Part shown: positions 1 through 8,312 of the stretch, one piece after another
How the letters are laid out: each line of letters begins with the position of its first letter
Numbering within the stretch: position 1 is the stretch's first letter
Source of the DNA: Alphaproteobacteria bacterium
Lineage (GTDB): Bacteria > Pseudomonadota > Alphaproteobacteria > Reyranellales > Reyranellaceae
Direction: 5' to 3'
Length of the DNA: 64,000 bases
Assembly: GCA_017308235.1 (NCBI GenBank)
Contig: JAFKFL010000014.1
Coordinates: 62,001-126,000 of the forward strand
Made by a program: the position numbers and the translations under genes
The notes under the pieces: model-generated
What the model was told of the DNA's origin: nothing
The model's database searches: none
The model's input: the letters and a program-made list of their open reading frames with translations, nothing else

Positions 1-126
1 GATCCGTCTCCGACGCCGATCTACCTGCGGGCCGGTCTCACGGCACTTCGGGCGAGTTCGGAGCCGCGCTCGAAGGCGCGCAAGGTCGGCAAGCTGCGCG
101 CGGCGAAACCGCCGGCGCGAAAATGA
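1..126 (+). CDS. 3' end of an unidentified gene
   Basis: The window opens inside a plus-strand reading frame that stays open for 41 codons to a TGA at 124-126. It has a PTPIYLRAG stretch, then a basic, alanine-rich tail (KARKVGKLRAAKPPARK). The PIYLRA stretch resembles the C-terminus of some TsaB-type proteins, but too little is present to name it. Most of the gene lies upstream of the window. A basic tail like this often contacts nucleic acid, which is inference only. Confidence 0.45.
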   Translation, partial: DPSPTPIYLRAGLTALRASSEPRSKARKVGKLRAAKPPARK

Positions 127-161
127 AGGGGCGCGTTGCTGCGAAAGCGGGGGAGAACGCC

Positions 162-410
162 ATGGCCAGGCGCAGAAGGCATCTCAAACGGCATCTCGAA
201 CCTAAGTACGTGGTGAACATCGACCTGAAGGCGCTGGATCTTCCCAAGGCAGGCGTCGCCATGGTCCTCAAGGTCAAGGACCGCACCGGCCTCCTGCTCG
301 GCACCGCCGAGATCGGCCAGGGCTCGTTCGGCTGGCGGCCGGCCAACAAGCAAAAGTTCGAACGCATCGAATGGGACAAGCTGGGCGCCCGGCTCGATGG
401 ACGGGGGTGA
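162..410 (+). CDS. small hypothetical protein
   Basis: This encodes 82 residues starting MARRRRHLKRHLEPKY. A GGGGGAGAA ribosome site lies just before the ATG at 162, so this start is preferred over an in-frame ATG at 123. The first 15 residues are strongly basic; the rest is a mix of hydrophobic strands and charged residues with no motif I recognise. It follows the upstream gene by 35 bases in the same direction and may be co-transcribed with it. It converges tail to tail with the large cyclase gene. No function is proposed. Confidence 0.6.
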   Translation: MARRRRHLKRHLEPKYVVNIDLKALDLPKAGVAMVLKVKDRTGLLLGTAEIGQGSFGWRPANKQKFERIEWDKLGARLDGRG

Positions 411-418
411 GGGCGGCT

Positions 419-3400
419 TCAGCGCGTTAGTTGATCGAGTAATGTCTTCGCTGCGACGAGATCGGGCGCGTCGAAGCCTTCAGTGAACCAGGCGTAGGTT
501 GGGCCGAGCACGTCGCGCGCCTCCTCGACCTTGCCGTCCTCGGCAAGCAGCCGCGCCAGGTCGTGGCAGGCGCGCAGATGGAAAAGTCTGGCGGTCTGCG
601 CTTCGGCTAAGTCCACCGCCTCGCGCAGTTTCTTATAGGCGGCCTCTCGGTCGCCATCGGCGGCTGCCAAGAGGCCCTCCAGGCGCAAGTACTCCGCATA
701 TCCCGCTCGTTCCGATCCACTCGCAAAATGGCTCCCGGCTTGCAAAACATAGCGGCGAGCGATCTCTCGATCGCCACGGCGCATAAGAGTATGGGCCGTT
801 TCGACCAGCATGAGGTCGAGGGCGAACTTGCCGCCAGCGCGGCTCCACAGCTCGATACCCCGATCCAACTCTTCGATCCCCATGACAATTTCACCAAGTG
901 CCGTCAGTGCGATCCCTCTACCCCAAAGGCAGTTGGCCAGCCGCGCCGAGTATCCGTAGCGCATGCAGATGTCTTGGCTCTCATCAAAGGCCGCAATCGC
1001 TTCCCGATATTGTCCGCGGTAGAAGAGGTAGCGGCCTAATGTGATCAATGCCCAAGAAACCGAAAACGGGTGATCGATCGATCGCGCCAGCGCCACCGTT
1101 TCCAACGCGAGGGTCATGGCCTTTTTTCCAAAGCCGCAAAAAAAGCTCGCGCGGACCAAGTAGGTTCTGGCCACAATCCTTACATCCCCGCCACCGAATG
1201 CCGTGTCGTTTTGTGGGATCACGTTCTCCAGCCCAAATACCGCACTCAACTCGGATAAGGCTTGCGAAAATCTGCCCTGATGAAAGTGGCTGACCCCGCG
1301 AATGCATCGAAAGTGTGTTTGAGCTACGGGACTTGTTGCACGAAGGTCTTCATCGGTTATCCATTCGAGCTGACGTTCAGCGCCATCGAAGTCCAGCCTG
1401 GCGAAGAGGGTAGGTGCGAAGCTCGTACAAATCCGGATATACAGCTCCACGTCGACCAGATTCCTGGCTGTTCCGAGGGCCGATTCCCCGAGCTCCTTGG
1501 CGGTGGCAGAGCCGTAGCCCTCCACTTGAATGAAAGCTTCCGCCAGCTTCTTTTTTATTTCTGCATTGCGACGCTGACTGTCTGTATCGTCACGAGCGAG
1601 CAGAGCCAATGCCTGCCTCCACAATCGGATAGCTTCCTGATTGGCGGATGCCTTGGAGGCGACATCGCCAGCCTTGTCGAGCCATTCGATGGCCTCGGAC
1701 AGGTTGCCCGCCGCTTCGAAGTGGTGGGCGATGAGCTCGGGACGGGCCTCAGTTGACGGTTCACTCAACAGTTGGGCAATACGCCCATGCACTTCCTGCC
1801 GCCGTTGCCGGAGCATTGATCCATACGCGGCATCCTGCACCAGGGCGTGCTTGAAGATGTAGGTCGTCTCCGGTCCGGCGCCGCGCGAGAAGAGGAGACC
1901 GGCGTCGAGCAGTTGCCTCAGGCCTTCGCTCAGCGCCTCCGGCTTCATGCCGGCAATCGAGGCAAGCAGCGGCTGGCCAAACTCGCGGCCGATCGCGGCG
2001 CCGATCTGCGCCACTGCCTTGGCTGGTGCCAGTCGATCGAGACGAGCCATAAGCGAATCTTGCAGAGTGGCGGGGATCGCCGTGCCGTCGAGGGGGCGCG
2101 CAAGCTCGTAGGCGGTTTCCGTCTCTTTCAGCGTGCCCGAGTCGCGGAGTGCCTGGAACAGCTCTTCCATGAAGAGCGGCACGCCGTCGGCACGAGCGGC
2201 GACATAGTCCATTACCTCGGCCGGCAGGGTCCGGTTGCTGGCGAGCGCTTCGATCAGCACGCCGGCATGGGTGCGGGAGAGGCGATTGAGCGCAAGCTGG
2301 GTGACTACGGGGTTGGACGACCAGGCTGGCCGATATTCCGGTCGATGGGTGACAACCACTAGCAGCCGCTGCATTGCCGCCTTGTCTACGACCTGCGAGA
2401 CGAGTTCCTCGGTCGTTGGGTCGATCCAGTGCGCATCCTCGATCACCCAAAGCACCGGCCGCTGAAGGCAGAGCGCGGCGAGCTGGCCGGAGAAGGCATC
2501 GAGCAGCAATTGCCGCCTGCGCGCGGGCGTCAGGTTCTCGAGCGGCGATCCCGGAGGGAGAGGAACCCCCAGCAGACTCGCGACAAGGGCAGCACGCTCG
2601 TCGTCGACATCCGGCAGCGCCCCGCGGATCTGGGCCATGCGTGCGGTCGGCTCATCCTCCGGCTTCAGGTCTGCGACGGCTGCAAGCTGCGTGATCGCGG
2701 GATATAGTGGCGAGTTGGCGTGCTGGGGCGTGCACTGGTAGCGGATGCGATGGTGATCTTCTGCGACCACGCTCCGCCACAGCGTCTCGGTGATGCGCGA
2801 TTTGCCGATCCCGGCCTCGCCCGACAACAGCACGAGCTGGCCGTCGCCGGCCTTGGCCTGCTCCCAGCGATCGAGCAGGAGCCCCACTTCCTGGCTGCGA
2901 CCGACGAACGTCGATTGGTGTGCGCCACGAGTTGCCTCGTAGCGGCTGAGGCCCTGACGCTCACCGGTGACCCGAAAGGCAAGCACCGGCTCGGCGATGC
3001 CCTTCACCGACTGCGGCCCCAGCTCATCGAGCGTAAACAGCTCGCCTATCAGCCGTCGCGTGGAGCCCGCGACGATCACTGCGCCGGGCGGGCCGAGCGC
3101 GAGCAGGCGGGCGGCGAGGTTCGGGGTTTCGCCCACGACATTGACCTCGCGGGCGATGTCCTCGCCCATCACGTCACCCACCACGACCGGGCCGCTGGCG
3201 ACCCCCGCGCGCGCAACTAGCGCATGCCCTCTCGCGGCGGGCAGCGCCTTTACAGCCGTGACAGCCCGCAGACTCGCACGTACGGCCCGCTCGGCCGCAT
3301 CCTCGCTCGCCTGCGGATAGCCAAAGTAGGCAAGCACACCGTCGCCCATGAACTTGGCGACGAAGCCGCCGTCTGCGCGGATCACTTCGGCCACAGCGTT

Positions 3401-3742
3401 GTGATAGGCGCGCATGGCATCGCGCAGGTCTTCCGGGTCGAGCGCACGGGAAAGCGCGGTCGAATCGACGAGATCAACAAACACAACCGTGAGCTGACGA
3501 CGCTCCGCGACCGGCTCGGTTGAGGGGGCAGGCGACGGCGAGCCGGCCGAGTCGACTGACGCCCGTGTGATATCCGCGATCGCGAGCCTGAGCCGCTTGC
3601 GGTCGCCCATCGACAGGCCGAGCTCCTTCATCTCGTCCTCGCCCAGCGACGCCAGAACATCGAAGTCGATGTCGTTGTCGCGAAAGGCTGTGACGTGCTT
3701 GCCGAGGCCTTTCTCCACGAGCCAGGACGCGATGTCGGTCAT
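419..3742 (-). CDS. SAM domain / adenylate-guanylate cyclase / AAA / TPR protein
   Basis: A 1107-residue multidomain signalling protein. Residues 1-60 look like a SAM domain (MTDIASWLVEKGLGKHV). Residues 82-255 are a class III nucleotide cyclase domain with the two metal-binding aspartates in FVDLVDST (D90) and KFMGDGV (D134). Residues 280-450 carry an AAA-type ATPase with Walker A GEAGIGKS near 308-315. The C-terminal half is helical repeats of TPR type. This order is known in many alphaproteobacterial cyclases. The ATG at 3742 is chosen because the SAM domain starts there; the GTG-started extension before it is cysteine-rich and unlike a domain. Its ligand is unknown. It faces the SnoaL-like gene across a 222-base gap. 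Confidence 0.9.
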   Translation of the reverse strand: MTDIASWLVEKGLGKHVTAFRDNDIDFDVLASLGEDEMKELGLSMGDRKRLRLAIADITRASVDSAGSPSPAPSTEPVAERRQLTVVFVDLVDSTALSRALDPEDLRDAMRAYHNAVAEVIRADGGFVAKFMGDGVLAYFGYPQASEDAAERAVRASLRAVTAVKALPAARGHALVARAGVASGPVVVGDVMGEDIAREVNVVGETPNLAARLLALGPPGAVIVAGSTRRLIGELFTLDELGPQSVKGIAEPVLAFRVTGERQGLSRYEATRGAHQSTFVGRSQEVGLLLDRWEQAKAGDGQLVLLSGEAGIGKSRITETLWRSVVAEDHHRIRYQCTPQHANSPLYPAITQLAAVADLKPEDEPTARMAQIRGALPDVDDERAALVASLLGVPLPPGSPLENLTPARRRQLLLDAFSGQLAALCLQRPVLWVIEDAHWIDPTTEELVSQVVDKAAMQRLLVVVTHRPEYRPAWSSNPVVTQLALNRLSRTHAGVLIEALASNRTLPAEVMDYVAARADGVPLFMEELFQALRDSGTLKETETAYELARPLDGTAIPATLQDSLMARLDRLAPAKAVAQIGAAIGREFGQPLLASIAGMKPEALSEGLRQLLDAGLLFSRGAGPETTYIFKHALVQDAAYGSMLRQRRQEVHGRIAQLLSEPSTEARPELIAHHFEAAGNLSEAIEWLDKAGDVASKASANQEAIRLWRQALALLARDDTDSQRRNAEIKKKLAEAFIQVEGYGSATAKELGESALGTARNLVDVELYIRICTSFAPTLFARLDFDGAERQLEWITDEDLRATSPVAQTHFRCIRGVSHFHQGRFSQALSELSAVFGLENVIPQNDTAFGGGDVRIVARTYLVRASFFCGFGKKAMTLALETVALARSIDHPFSVSWALITLGRYLFYRGQYREAIAAFDESQDICMRYGYSARLANCLWGRGIALTALGEIVMGIEELDRGIELWSRAGGKFALDLMLVETAHTLMRRGDREIARRYVLQAGSHFASGSERAGYAEYLRLEGLLAAADGDREAAYKKLREAVDLAEAQTARLFHLRACHDLARLLAEDGKVEEARDVLGPTYAWFTEGFDAPDLVAAKTLLDQLTR

Positions 3743-3964
3743 GCCTTTGGTTCCAACCCAGACTCTGTTGAAGCAAGACCACGCAACGCAACGTTTGGAG
3801 CATAGGCAACCCTTGCGGGTACGGCCAGCGTCGCCACAGTTGGGGTACCCAAAGATCACCGCTGGCGGATCGTTTGTGCAGACTCGTCCCAACTCTTTCG
3901 ATCTTCCTTGCCCGGCGTGAAACACGATCTAAACTTTCAACCACTCGGGGAGAGGGAGGGGTCC

Positions 3965-4378
3965 ATGTCGCAGATCACCGATACAGCGTCGCGTTTCTTT
4001 GCCGCCTGCGAAGCAGGCAAGGGCTGGGAGGCGTGCAAGGCCTACTGTCAGCCGACGGCGACCTTCGCGTGCCAGGCCGACCCGCTGGTCGACGTGAAGA
4101 CGCTGCAGCAATACGCCGACTGGATGCAAGGCATGATCAAGATCATGCCCGATGGCCGCTACGAGCTGCGCTCCTTCGCGACCGACGCCGAGCGCAAGAA
4201 CGTCACCGCCTATGCCGTGTTCTGCGCCACGCACACGGGGCAGGGCGGGCCGCCACCGACCGGCAAGAGCACGCGCACGGACTATGTCTATTCAATGGAT
4301 TTCGAAGGCGACAAGATCCGCCACATGACCAAGATCTGGAACGCCGGCTGGGCGCTCAAGGAACTGGGCTGGGCGTAG
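3965..4378 (+). CDS. SnoaL-like / NTF2-fold protein
   Basis: 137 residues with the size and pattern of the SnoaL-like NTF2-fold family: an N-terminal helix pair (MSQITDTASRFFAACEAGKGWEACKAY), a middle strand block and a final KIWNAGWALKELGW strand. Such proteins are small cytoplasmic cone folds, some enzymes (ester cyclases, isomerases), many of unknown substrate. GAGAGGGAGGGG lies just before the ATG. Its last 23 bases overlap the end of the convergent membrane gene. The divergent neighbour is the large cyclase, but a functional link is not shown. Confidence 0.75.
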   Translation: MSQITDTASRFFAACEAGKGWEACKAYCQPTATFACQADPLVDVKTLQQYADWMQGMIKIMPDGRYELRSFATDAERKNVTAYAVFCATHTGQGGPPPTGKSTRTDYVYSMDFEGDKIRHMTKIWNAGWALKELGWA

Positions 4379-4739
4379 GCGTCGGCGATTCCAAAGGGCA
4401 GGCGAAGAGGCGCGCCTCGACGATCGGGACGGCGTTCGGCTGAATGTCGTCTGCGCTGCGGACGTCGCACCCGGCATGATCGCGCCTCCGCCTGCGGCGC
4501 CAGCCGCGACAGGACGAACCGGCAAGCACAGCGACCAGAAGGCCGAAGGCCGCAAGCGACCACGCCGGCAGCGTGACCGGCGTCGCGACGAACTGCAGGA
4601 GCTGGTGTCGAGGCAGCGCATCCCAGGAGCTGGCCAAGGTGCCGAGGCCTGCGGCCAAGACCGCGGTGATCGCGGCCGCGATGACCTTGCTCCAGACGCT
4701 GTCGTTCCAGGCCCTGCGCAAAACCGTCCGAGCGTCCAT
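4356..4739 (-). CDS. small two-helix membrane protein
   Basis: 127 residues with two hydrophobic segments (about residues 19-36 and 55-73), then an arginine-rich stretch (GWRRRRRRDH) and a proline-rich tail. GGGAGGGG sits six bases before the ATG. By the positive-inside rule the arginine cluster would place the C-terminus in the cytoplasm. The 3' end overlaps the SnoaL-like gene by 23 bases on the opposite strand. No family recognised. The tail beyond residue 90 is of lower coding quality than the membrane part, so a frameshift there is possible. Confidence 0.55.
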   Translation of the reverse strand: MDARTVLRRAWNDSVWSKVIAAAITAVLAAGLGTLASSWDALPRHQLLQFVATPVTLPAWSLAAFGLLVAVLAGSSCRGWRRRRRRDHAGCDVRSADDIQPNAVPIVEARLFACPLESPTPTPSPVP

Positions 4740-4878
4740 CGGTAACCCCTCCCGAATGACATCAGACTAACGTCCGGCGTTCGGTCTTCGGATGCAGCTG
4801 CGAACGCAGGCTATTCAACCGGGCCCCATTCAACCGGACTGCGGCCATCCCCATATCGGGCCGGAAGGAGCGCAGAGC

Positions 4879-5220
4879 ATGACGAAGCGAGCCTTGTTCA
4901 TAACGGCGATCGGCATTTGCCTGACGGCAGCCGCCGCGGGTGCGGCGCCGGACGCCCAGGCGCAGGGGCGTCGGCCCGTAGCAGGTCCTTACGCGCCGTC
5001 ACCGGTCGATGTGCCATCGCCCGTCATCGTCCCGGGGATCGTGCCACCTGTGGCGACCGCGCATCCGCCGTCGATCGTCACGCCGCAGGGAACGAACGGC
5101 CAGATCGGTGGCCAGACGCAACGCCCGCCAACTTCCGTGCAGCCGCTGCCGTCGCCGAACGGCGAATGCCGCGCCTATCCCGGCGTGCCGGCAGGGCAAA
5201 AGGCGCCGCCTCCCTGTTGA
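4879..5220 (+). CDS. exported proline-rich hypothetical protein
   Basis: 113 residues beginning MTKRALFITAIGICLTAAAAGAA, a clear Sec signal peptide with a probable AXA cleavage near residue 23. The mature part is rich in proline and valine (PSPVDVPSPVIVPGIVPP) with two cysteines near the C-terminus (GECRAYPGVPAGQKAPPPC). It should be periplasmic. GGAAGGAGCGCAGAGC precedes the ATG at 4879, favouring this start over an upstream in-frame ATG at 4792. No family recognised. The two tandem small RNA genes follow immediately. Confidence 0.7.
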   Translation: MTKRALFITAIGICLTAAAAGAAPDAQAQGRRPVAGPYAPSPVDVPSPVIVPGIVPPVATAHPPSIVTPQGTNGQIGGQTQRPPTSVQPLPSPNGECRAYPGVPAGQKAPPPC

Positions 5221-5239
5221 GGCAATACAATCGACACAC

Positions 5240-5268
5240 TTGGACACAGCCTCCGACCGTTTGGTCAC
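5240..5268 (+). promoter_or_regulatory. promoter-like element of small RNA copy 1
   Basis: TTGGAC (5240-5245), then exactly 17 bases, then GGTCAC (5263-5268) followed by TGG. The same -35-like hexamer, 17-base spacing and GRTCACTGG occur before small RNA copies 2 (5466-5494) and 3 (16382-16410). The second hexamer does not match TATAAT, so the sigma factor is uncertain. Confidence 0.45.
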
Positions 5269-5274
5269 TGGCCT

Positions 5275-5418
5275 GCACACAGGTCCACGTGCAGGATGTG
5301 TGGGCCGTCAATCGAGTGCACTGAATTGCCGGCAGTCTTGTCTTCATTCGTTAGTTCTCCCCGTTAATTTTCTTGCAAGACATCACCCCGCCGTTGCTGA
5401 AACGGCGGGGTCTTTTTT
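5275..5418 (+). ncRNA. putative small RNA, copy 1 of 3
   Basis: A non-coding interval of about 144 bases between a promoter-like element and a strong intrinsic terminator. It shares with copy 2 an exact 15-base block TCGTTAGTTCTCCCC (5348-5362), placed 80 bases after the GRTCAC hexamer in both. CUCCCC is complementary to Shine-Dalgarno sequences, as in known trans-acting alphaproteobacterial RNAs such as AbcR or the CcsR family; that analogy is inference. The 5' end is estimated at seven bases after the hexamer. No convincing reading frame is present. Confidence 0.55.
5385..5418 (+). terminator. intrinsic terminator of small RNA copy 1
   Basis: The inverted repeat ACCCCGCCGTT / AACGGCGGGGT has a GCTGA loop and runs into CTTTTTTG, a textbook Rho-independent terminator. 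The same stem recurs at 5605-5638 and, with two loop-side changes, at 16519-16557. Confidence 0.9.
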
Positions 5419-5465
5419 GCCTTCCTCGCCGGAGGGCTCCGCGGTGCGGCGGCGTTGGACACGAA

Positions 5466-5494
5466 TTTGCCCGCGGCTGTGGCCGAACGGTCAC
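5466..5494 (+). promoter_or_regulatory. promoter-like element of small RNA copy 2
   Basis: TTTGCC (5466-5471), 17 bases, GGTCAC (5489-5494), then TGG. It matches the spacing of copies 1 and 3. It sits between the terminator of copy 1 and the body of copy 2, so the two RNAs look independently transcribed. Confidence 0.45.
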
Positions 5495-5500
5495 TGGTTC

Positions 5501-5638
5501 GCGCGGCCCGGTCGGCGCATTCTCCAATCGTGGCAGCCGAGCAGTTGAGGCGGTCACATTCAGTAGCTTTCGATCGTTAGTTCTCCCCTTTCGCAAGAGA
5601 CATCGCCCCGCCGTTGATGAAACGGCGGGGTCTTTTTA
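5501..5638 (+). ncRNA. putative small RNA, copy 2 of 3
   Basis: About 138 bases, in tandem behind copy 1. It carries the 15-base block TCGTTAGTTCTCCCC at 5574-5588, then TTTCGCAAGAGACAT and the terminator stem. Near the 5' end CACTGGTTCGCGCGGCC matches copy 3 (CACTGGCTGCGCGGCC). Body sequence between the conserved ends differs from copy 1, as expected for paralogous RNAs with different targets. The downstream DUF3592 gene starts 27 bases after the terminator. Confidence 0.55.
5605..5638 (+). terminator. intrinsic terminator of small RNA copy 2
   Basis: GCCCCGCCGTT and AACGGCGGGGT pair around GATGA and lead into CTTTTTA. It is almost identical to the terminator of copy 1, 220 bases upstream. 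Confidence 0.9.
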
Positions 5639-5664
5639 TCTGCGATGAGGTAACATCGGTTGGC

Positions 5665-7275
5665 ATGAGCCCGGGAGCACAGGGCAAGGCGGGGGCCGGT
5701 CGAGGCAACGCGTCGGAAGAGCGGGGGGCGCTGGCCAGGAGCGTGGCAGGCGCGCTGCTGGTGTTGCTCGCGCTGCTGCTCTGGACATACCGGGCTTCGA
5801 TCTCGTCCTGGTTCGCGACGTCCTATACCGCGACGATCGAGCTCCGGACCACGAACGAACGCGACGACACGCGTATCCAGCGCGCTTTTGCATCGGCGCA
5901 GGCCGCGCATCCGGCTGGGGCGACGTTCGAGCTGATCCCCGGCCTCAAAATCCTCCGCCACAGCGCCGTCCATGTGCCGGGGCCATCGCGCGCCGAGGCG
6001 ATCGCGGCCGCGCAGACGCTGTCGCAAGCCATCGTCGCCGCCTTCAACGCCGAAGGGCCCGGCGAACTCGATGCCCGCGTGCGCCCGCGCGCTTACCCGG
6101 CGCCGGGTCCGACCAGCGACGCCGTCGTGGCGGTCCTTGGCTATGGCGCGCCGCTCCTGGCGCTGGCCGGCCTGGCGCTGCTCTGGATCGGCTGGCGTGG
6201 CTGGCCGAGCATCGCAGGGGCCGGCGCAAAGGCCGGCGACCTGCCGCGGGAAAGCGTTTTCATCGGGATTGGAATCGCGGCGTTTGGCGTTCTGCCCTTC
6301 CTCATGCCGGGGTGGGTGTTCATGGCGCTGTTCGCGCTCGCCATTCCCGGCATGATCGCGGGCGCCATCGTCTACAAGATGCAGCAGGTGCGGCGTGCCG
6401 CCGATTGGCCGTCGGCGCAGGGGCGCATCGTGCGCTCAACGATGCGCGCTGTGCGACACCAGCGCGGCGACGACGCCACCAAGGTCGGCAACGTGCCGGA
6501 CATCGAGTACGTCTACTCGGTCGGCGGCGTCGAATACCGCGGCCACCGCATCGGCATCGGCGAGATTCCTGCCGGCAGTCCCGAAGCCGAGGCAGCGCTC
6601 GAACGATACAAGGTCGGCCGCACCGGACCCGTCTTCTATAATCCCGACAAGCCGGAAGAGGCGGTGATCGAACGCGATCCGCTGGCGCCGGCGGCGGTCG
6701 TGTATGGCATCGCCGCTGCCGTGGTGCTGGTTGGCCTCGTCGTCGTCGCGACCTTCACCCAGGCGAGCGCGATCATCGCCGGGCTGGAACCCTATTTCCC
6801 GGCCGGCGCGGTCGTGCAGGGAGTGCTGTTCTGCGCCGCCGCCGGGCTGTTGCTCTCGCTGTTCCTGATCGCCGACCGGCGCAAGGCGATGGCGGCGGCG
6901 CGCTGGCCGACGGCTGAGGGAAAGATCCTGTCGAGCGTTGCCGAAGCGCACCGCACGCTCATCCCGAGCGGGCGCGGGCAGACTGTCACCGTCTGGGCGC
7001 CCGTGGTGGAATACAGCTACAGCGTCGAGGGCCGCGACTATCATGGCTCACGCCTTGCGTTCGGGGCCGATGTCACGGGCCCGCAGGCCTTCGCCGAGGC
7101 GACGGTCGCGCGCTACCCCGCCGGCCAGCAGGTGACGGTCCATTTCGATCCCGCCAACCCGTCCTTCGCCGTGCTCGAGACGCGCGTCGCCTTCGCCTGG
7201 TCGACCCTGCTCCTCGCCGTGGCTTTCTTCGCCGCGGCACTGTTCTTCTCGGGCTGGCGCGGCTTCATGTTCTGA
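5665..7275 (+). CDS. membrane protein with two DUF3592 domains
   Basis: 536 residues with two tandem DUF3592-like domains. The first (about residues 245-335) reads WPSAQGRIVRST, then VEYVYSVGGVEYRGHRIGIG, then GPVFYNPDKPEEAVIE. The second (about 410-510) reads WPTAEGKILSS, VEYSYSVEGRDYHGSRLAFG, VHFDPANPSFAVLE. Hydrophobic helices occur near residues 28-48, 165-187, 205-240, 345-405 and at the C-terminus, so it is an inner-membrane protein with soluble beta domains. The ATG at 5665 is chosen because an upstream ATG at 5614 lies inside the terminator stem. DUF3592 function is not established. Confidence 0.8.
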   Translation: MSPGAQGKAGAGRGNASEERGALARSVAGALLVLLALLLWTYRASISSWFATSYTATIELRTTNERDDTRIQRAFASAQAAHPAGATFELIPGLKILRHSAVHVPGPSRAEAIAAAQTLSQAIVAAFNAEGPGELDARVRPRAYPAPGPTSDAVVAVLGYGAPLLALAGLALLWIGWRGWPSIAGAGAKAGDLPRESVFIGIGIAAFGVLPFLMPGWVFMALFALAIPGMIAGAIVYKMQQVRRAADWPSAQGRIVRSTMRAVRHQRGDDATKVGNVPDIEYVYSVGGVEYRGHRIGIGEIPAGSPEAEAALERYKVGRTGPVFYNPDKPEEAVIERDPLAPAAVVYGIAAAVVLVGLVVVATFTQASAIIAGLEPYFPAGAVVQGVLFCAAAGLLLSLFLIADRRKAMAAARWPTAEGKILSSVAEAHRTLIPSGRGQTVTVWAPVVEYSYSVEGRDYHGSRLAFGADVTGPQAFAEATVARYPAGQQVTVHFDPANPSFAVLETRVAFAWSTLLLAVAFFAAALFFSGWRGFMF

Positions 7276-7453
7276 AGGGCAGCCGTATTGCCCGACCGAC
7301 AACAGGCTTTTACCCTTGGCAAGCCAATGCGCCGGGAGAAGACGATTGGCCCAGGAGCAGCGCGCCGCATCTGAACGATCCTAGCGTGCCGTCGTCGCGT
7401 CGCGTCATGTGAAAGGCCGCTCCAGGGCCGCCGGGAAGACTGGGGAAAGTCAC

Positions 7454-8260
7454 ATGCCGTCAAACTTCGTCGCCAAAGGCGTCGACGGTTATGAAGCCGT
7501 TATGGGGCGCTGGAGTAGACGCCTCGCCGTTCCTTTTCTGGAGTTTTCGGGAGTGCCGTCACATGGGCGTGTGCTCGATGCCGGATGCGGTACCGGCAGC
7601 CTGAGCGCGGCACTGGCGGCGCATCCTGGCCTCGCGGCGATCGATGCGATGGACTTTGAAGAGGGTTTCGTGGCTGCACTGCGTGAGCGCAAAGTCGATC
7701 CGAGAATTAGGGCCCAACAAGGCGATGTCTGTGCGCTGCCCTATGGCGATGCCGAGTTTGACGGAGTGTATTCTCTCCTGGTGCTCCACTTCGTGTCGGA
7801 TCCGCATCGAGCGGTGCGGGAAATGCTGCGTGTCCTGCGGCCGGGCGCTACGGCCGCGGCGACGGTCTGGGACAACTACGGCGGCATGCCGGCCTGGCGC
7901 ATGTTCTGGGACACCATCGTCGCCCTCGAGCCGGAAGCAGCTGACAAGGGGCCGACGCGCGCCAGACGCCCGATGACCGGTGAAGGACAGTTGCGCGACG
8001 CATTTGAGCGTGCGGGCTTTGCCGAAGTTGCCGACACGCTGCTCACGATCCGTTTGAACTACGACAACTTCGAAGACTTCTGGCATCCCATGGTTTACGG
8101 ACAAGGCAAATTCGGCGCGTTCTTTGACGGTTTACCGGAGAAAAAGCGCGACCAGCTTCGGGATGCGGTGAGGGCGGCCTACCTCTGTGGCGAGGGCGAC
8201 GGCCCGCGCGGATTTGCGAATGTCGCCTGGGCAGTTCGTGGCACTGCGCCTCGCCATTGA
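7454..8260 (+). CDS. class I SAM-dependent methyltransferase
   Basis: 268 residues. Motif I is VLDAGCGTGSL (residues 40-50), followed by an acidic loop IDAMDFEEGF and the motif IV-like region DGVYSLLVLHFVSDPHRAVREMLRVLRPGA typical of the UbiE/Methyltransf_11 group. It is cytoplasmic and would transfer methyl from S-adenosylmethionine to an unknown small molecule. GGGGAAAG lies before the ATG. The substrate cannot be told from context: neighbours are a DUF3592 protein and a convergent TRAP receptor. Confidence 0.85.
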   Translation: MPSNFVAKGVDGYEAVMGRWSRRLAVPFLEFSGVPSHGRVLDAGCGTGSLSAALAAHPGLAAIDAMDFEEGFVAALRERKVDPRIRAQQGDVCALPYGDAEFDGVYSLLVLHFVSDPHRAVREMLRVLRPGATAAATVWDNYGGMPAWRMFWDTIVALEPEAADKGPTRARRPMTGEGQLRDAFERAGFAEVADTLLTIRLNYDNFEDFWHPMVYGQGKFGAFFDGLPEKKRDQLRDAVRAAYLCGEGDGPRGFANVAWAVRGTAPRH

Positions 8261-8312
8261 AGCTGCGGCCTGCTGACGGCGCGATCTCGTCATTTGTCGA
8301 CGTCGATTGGGA

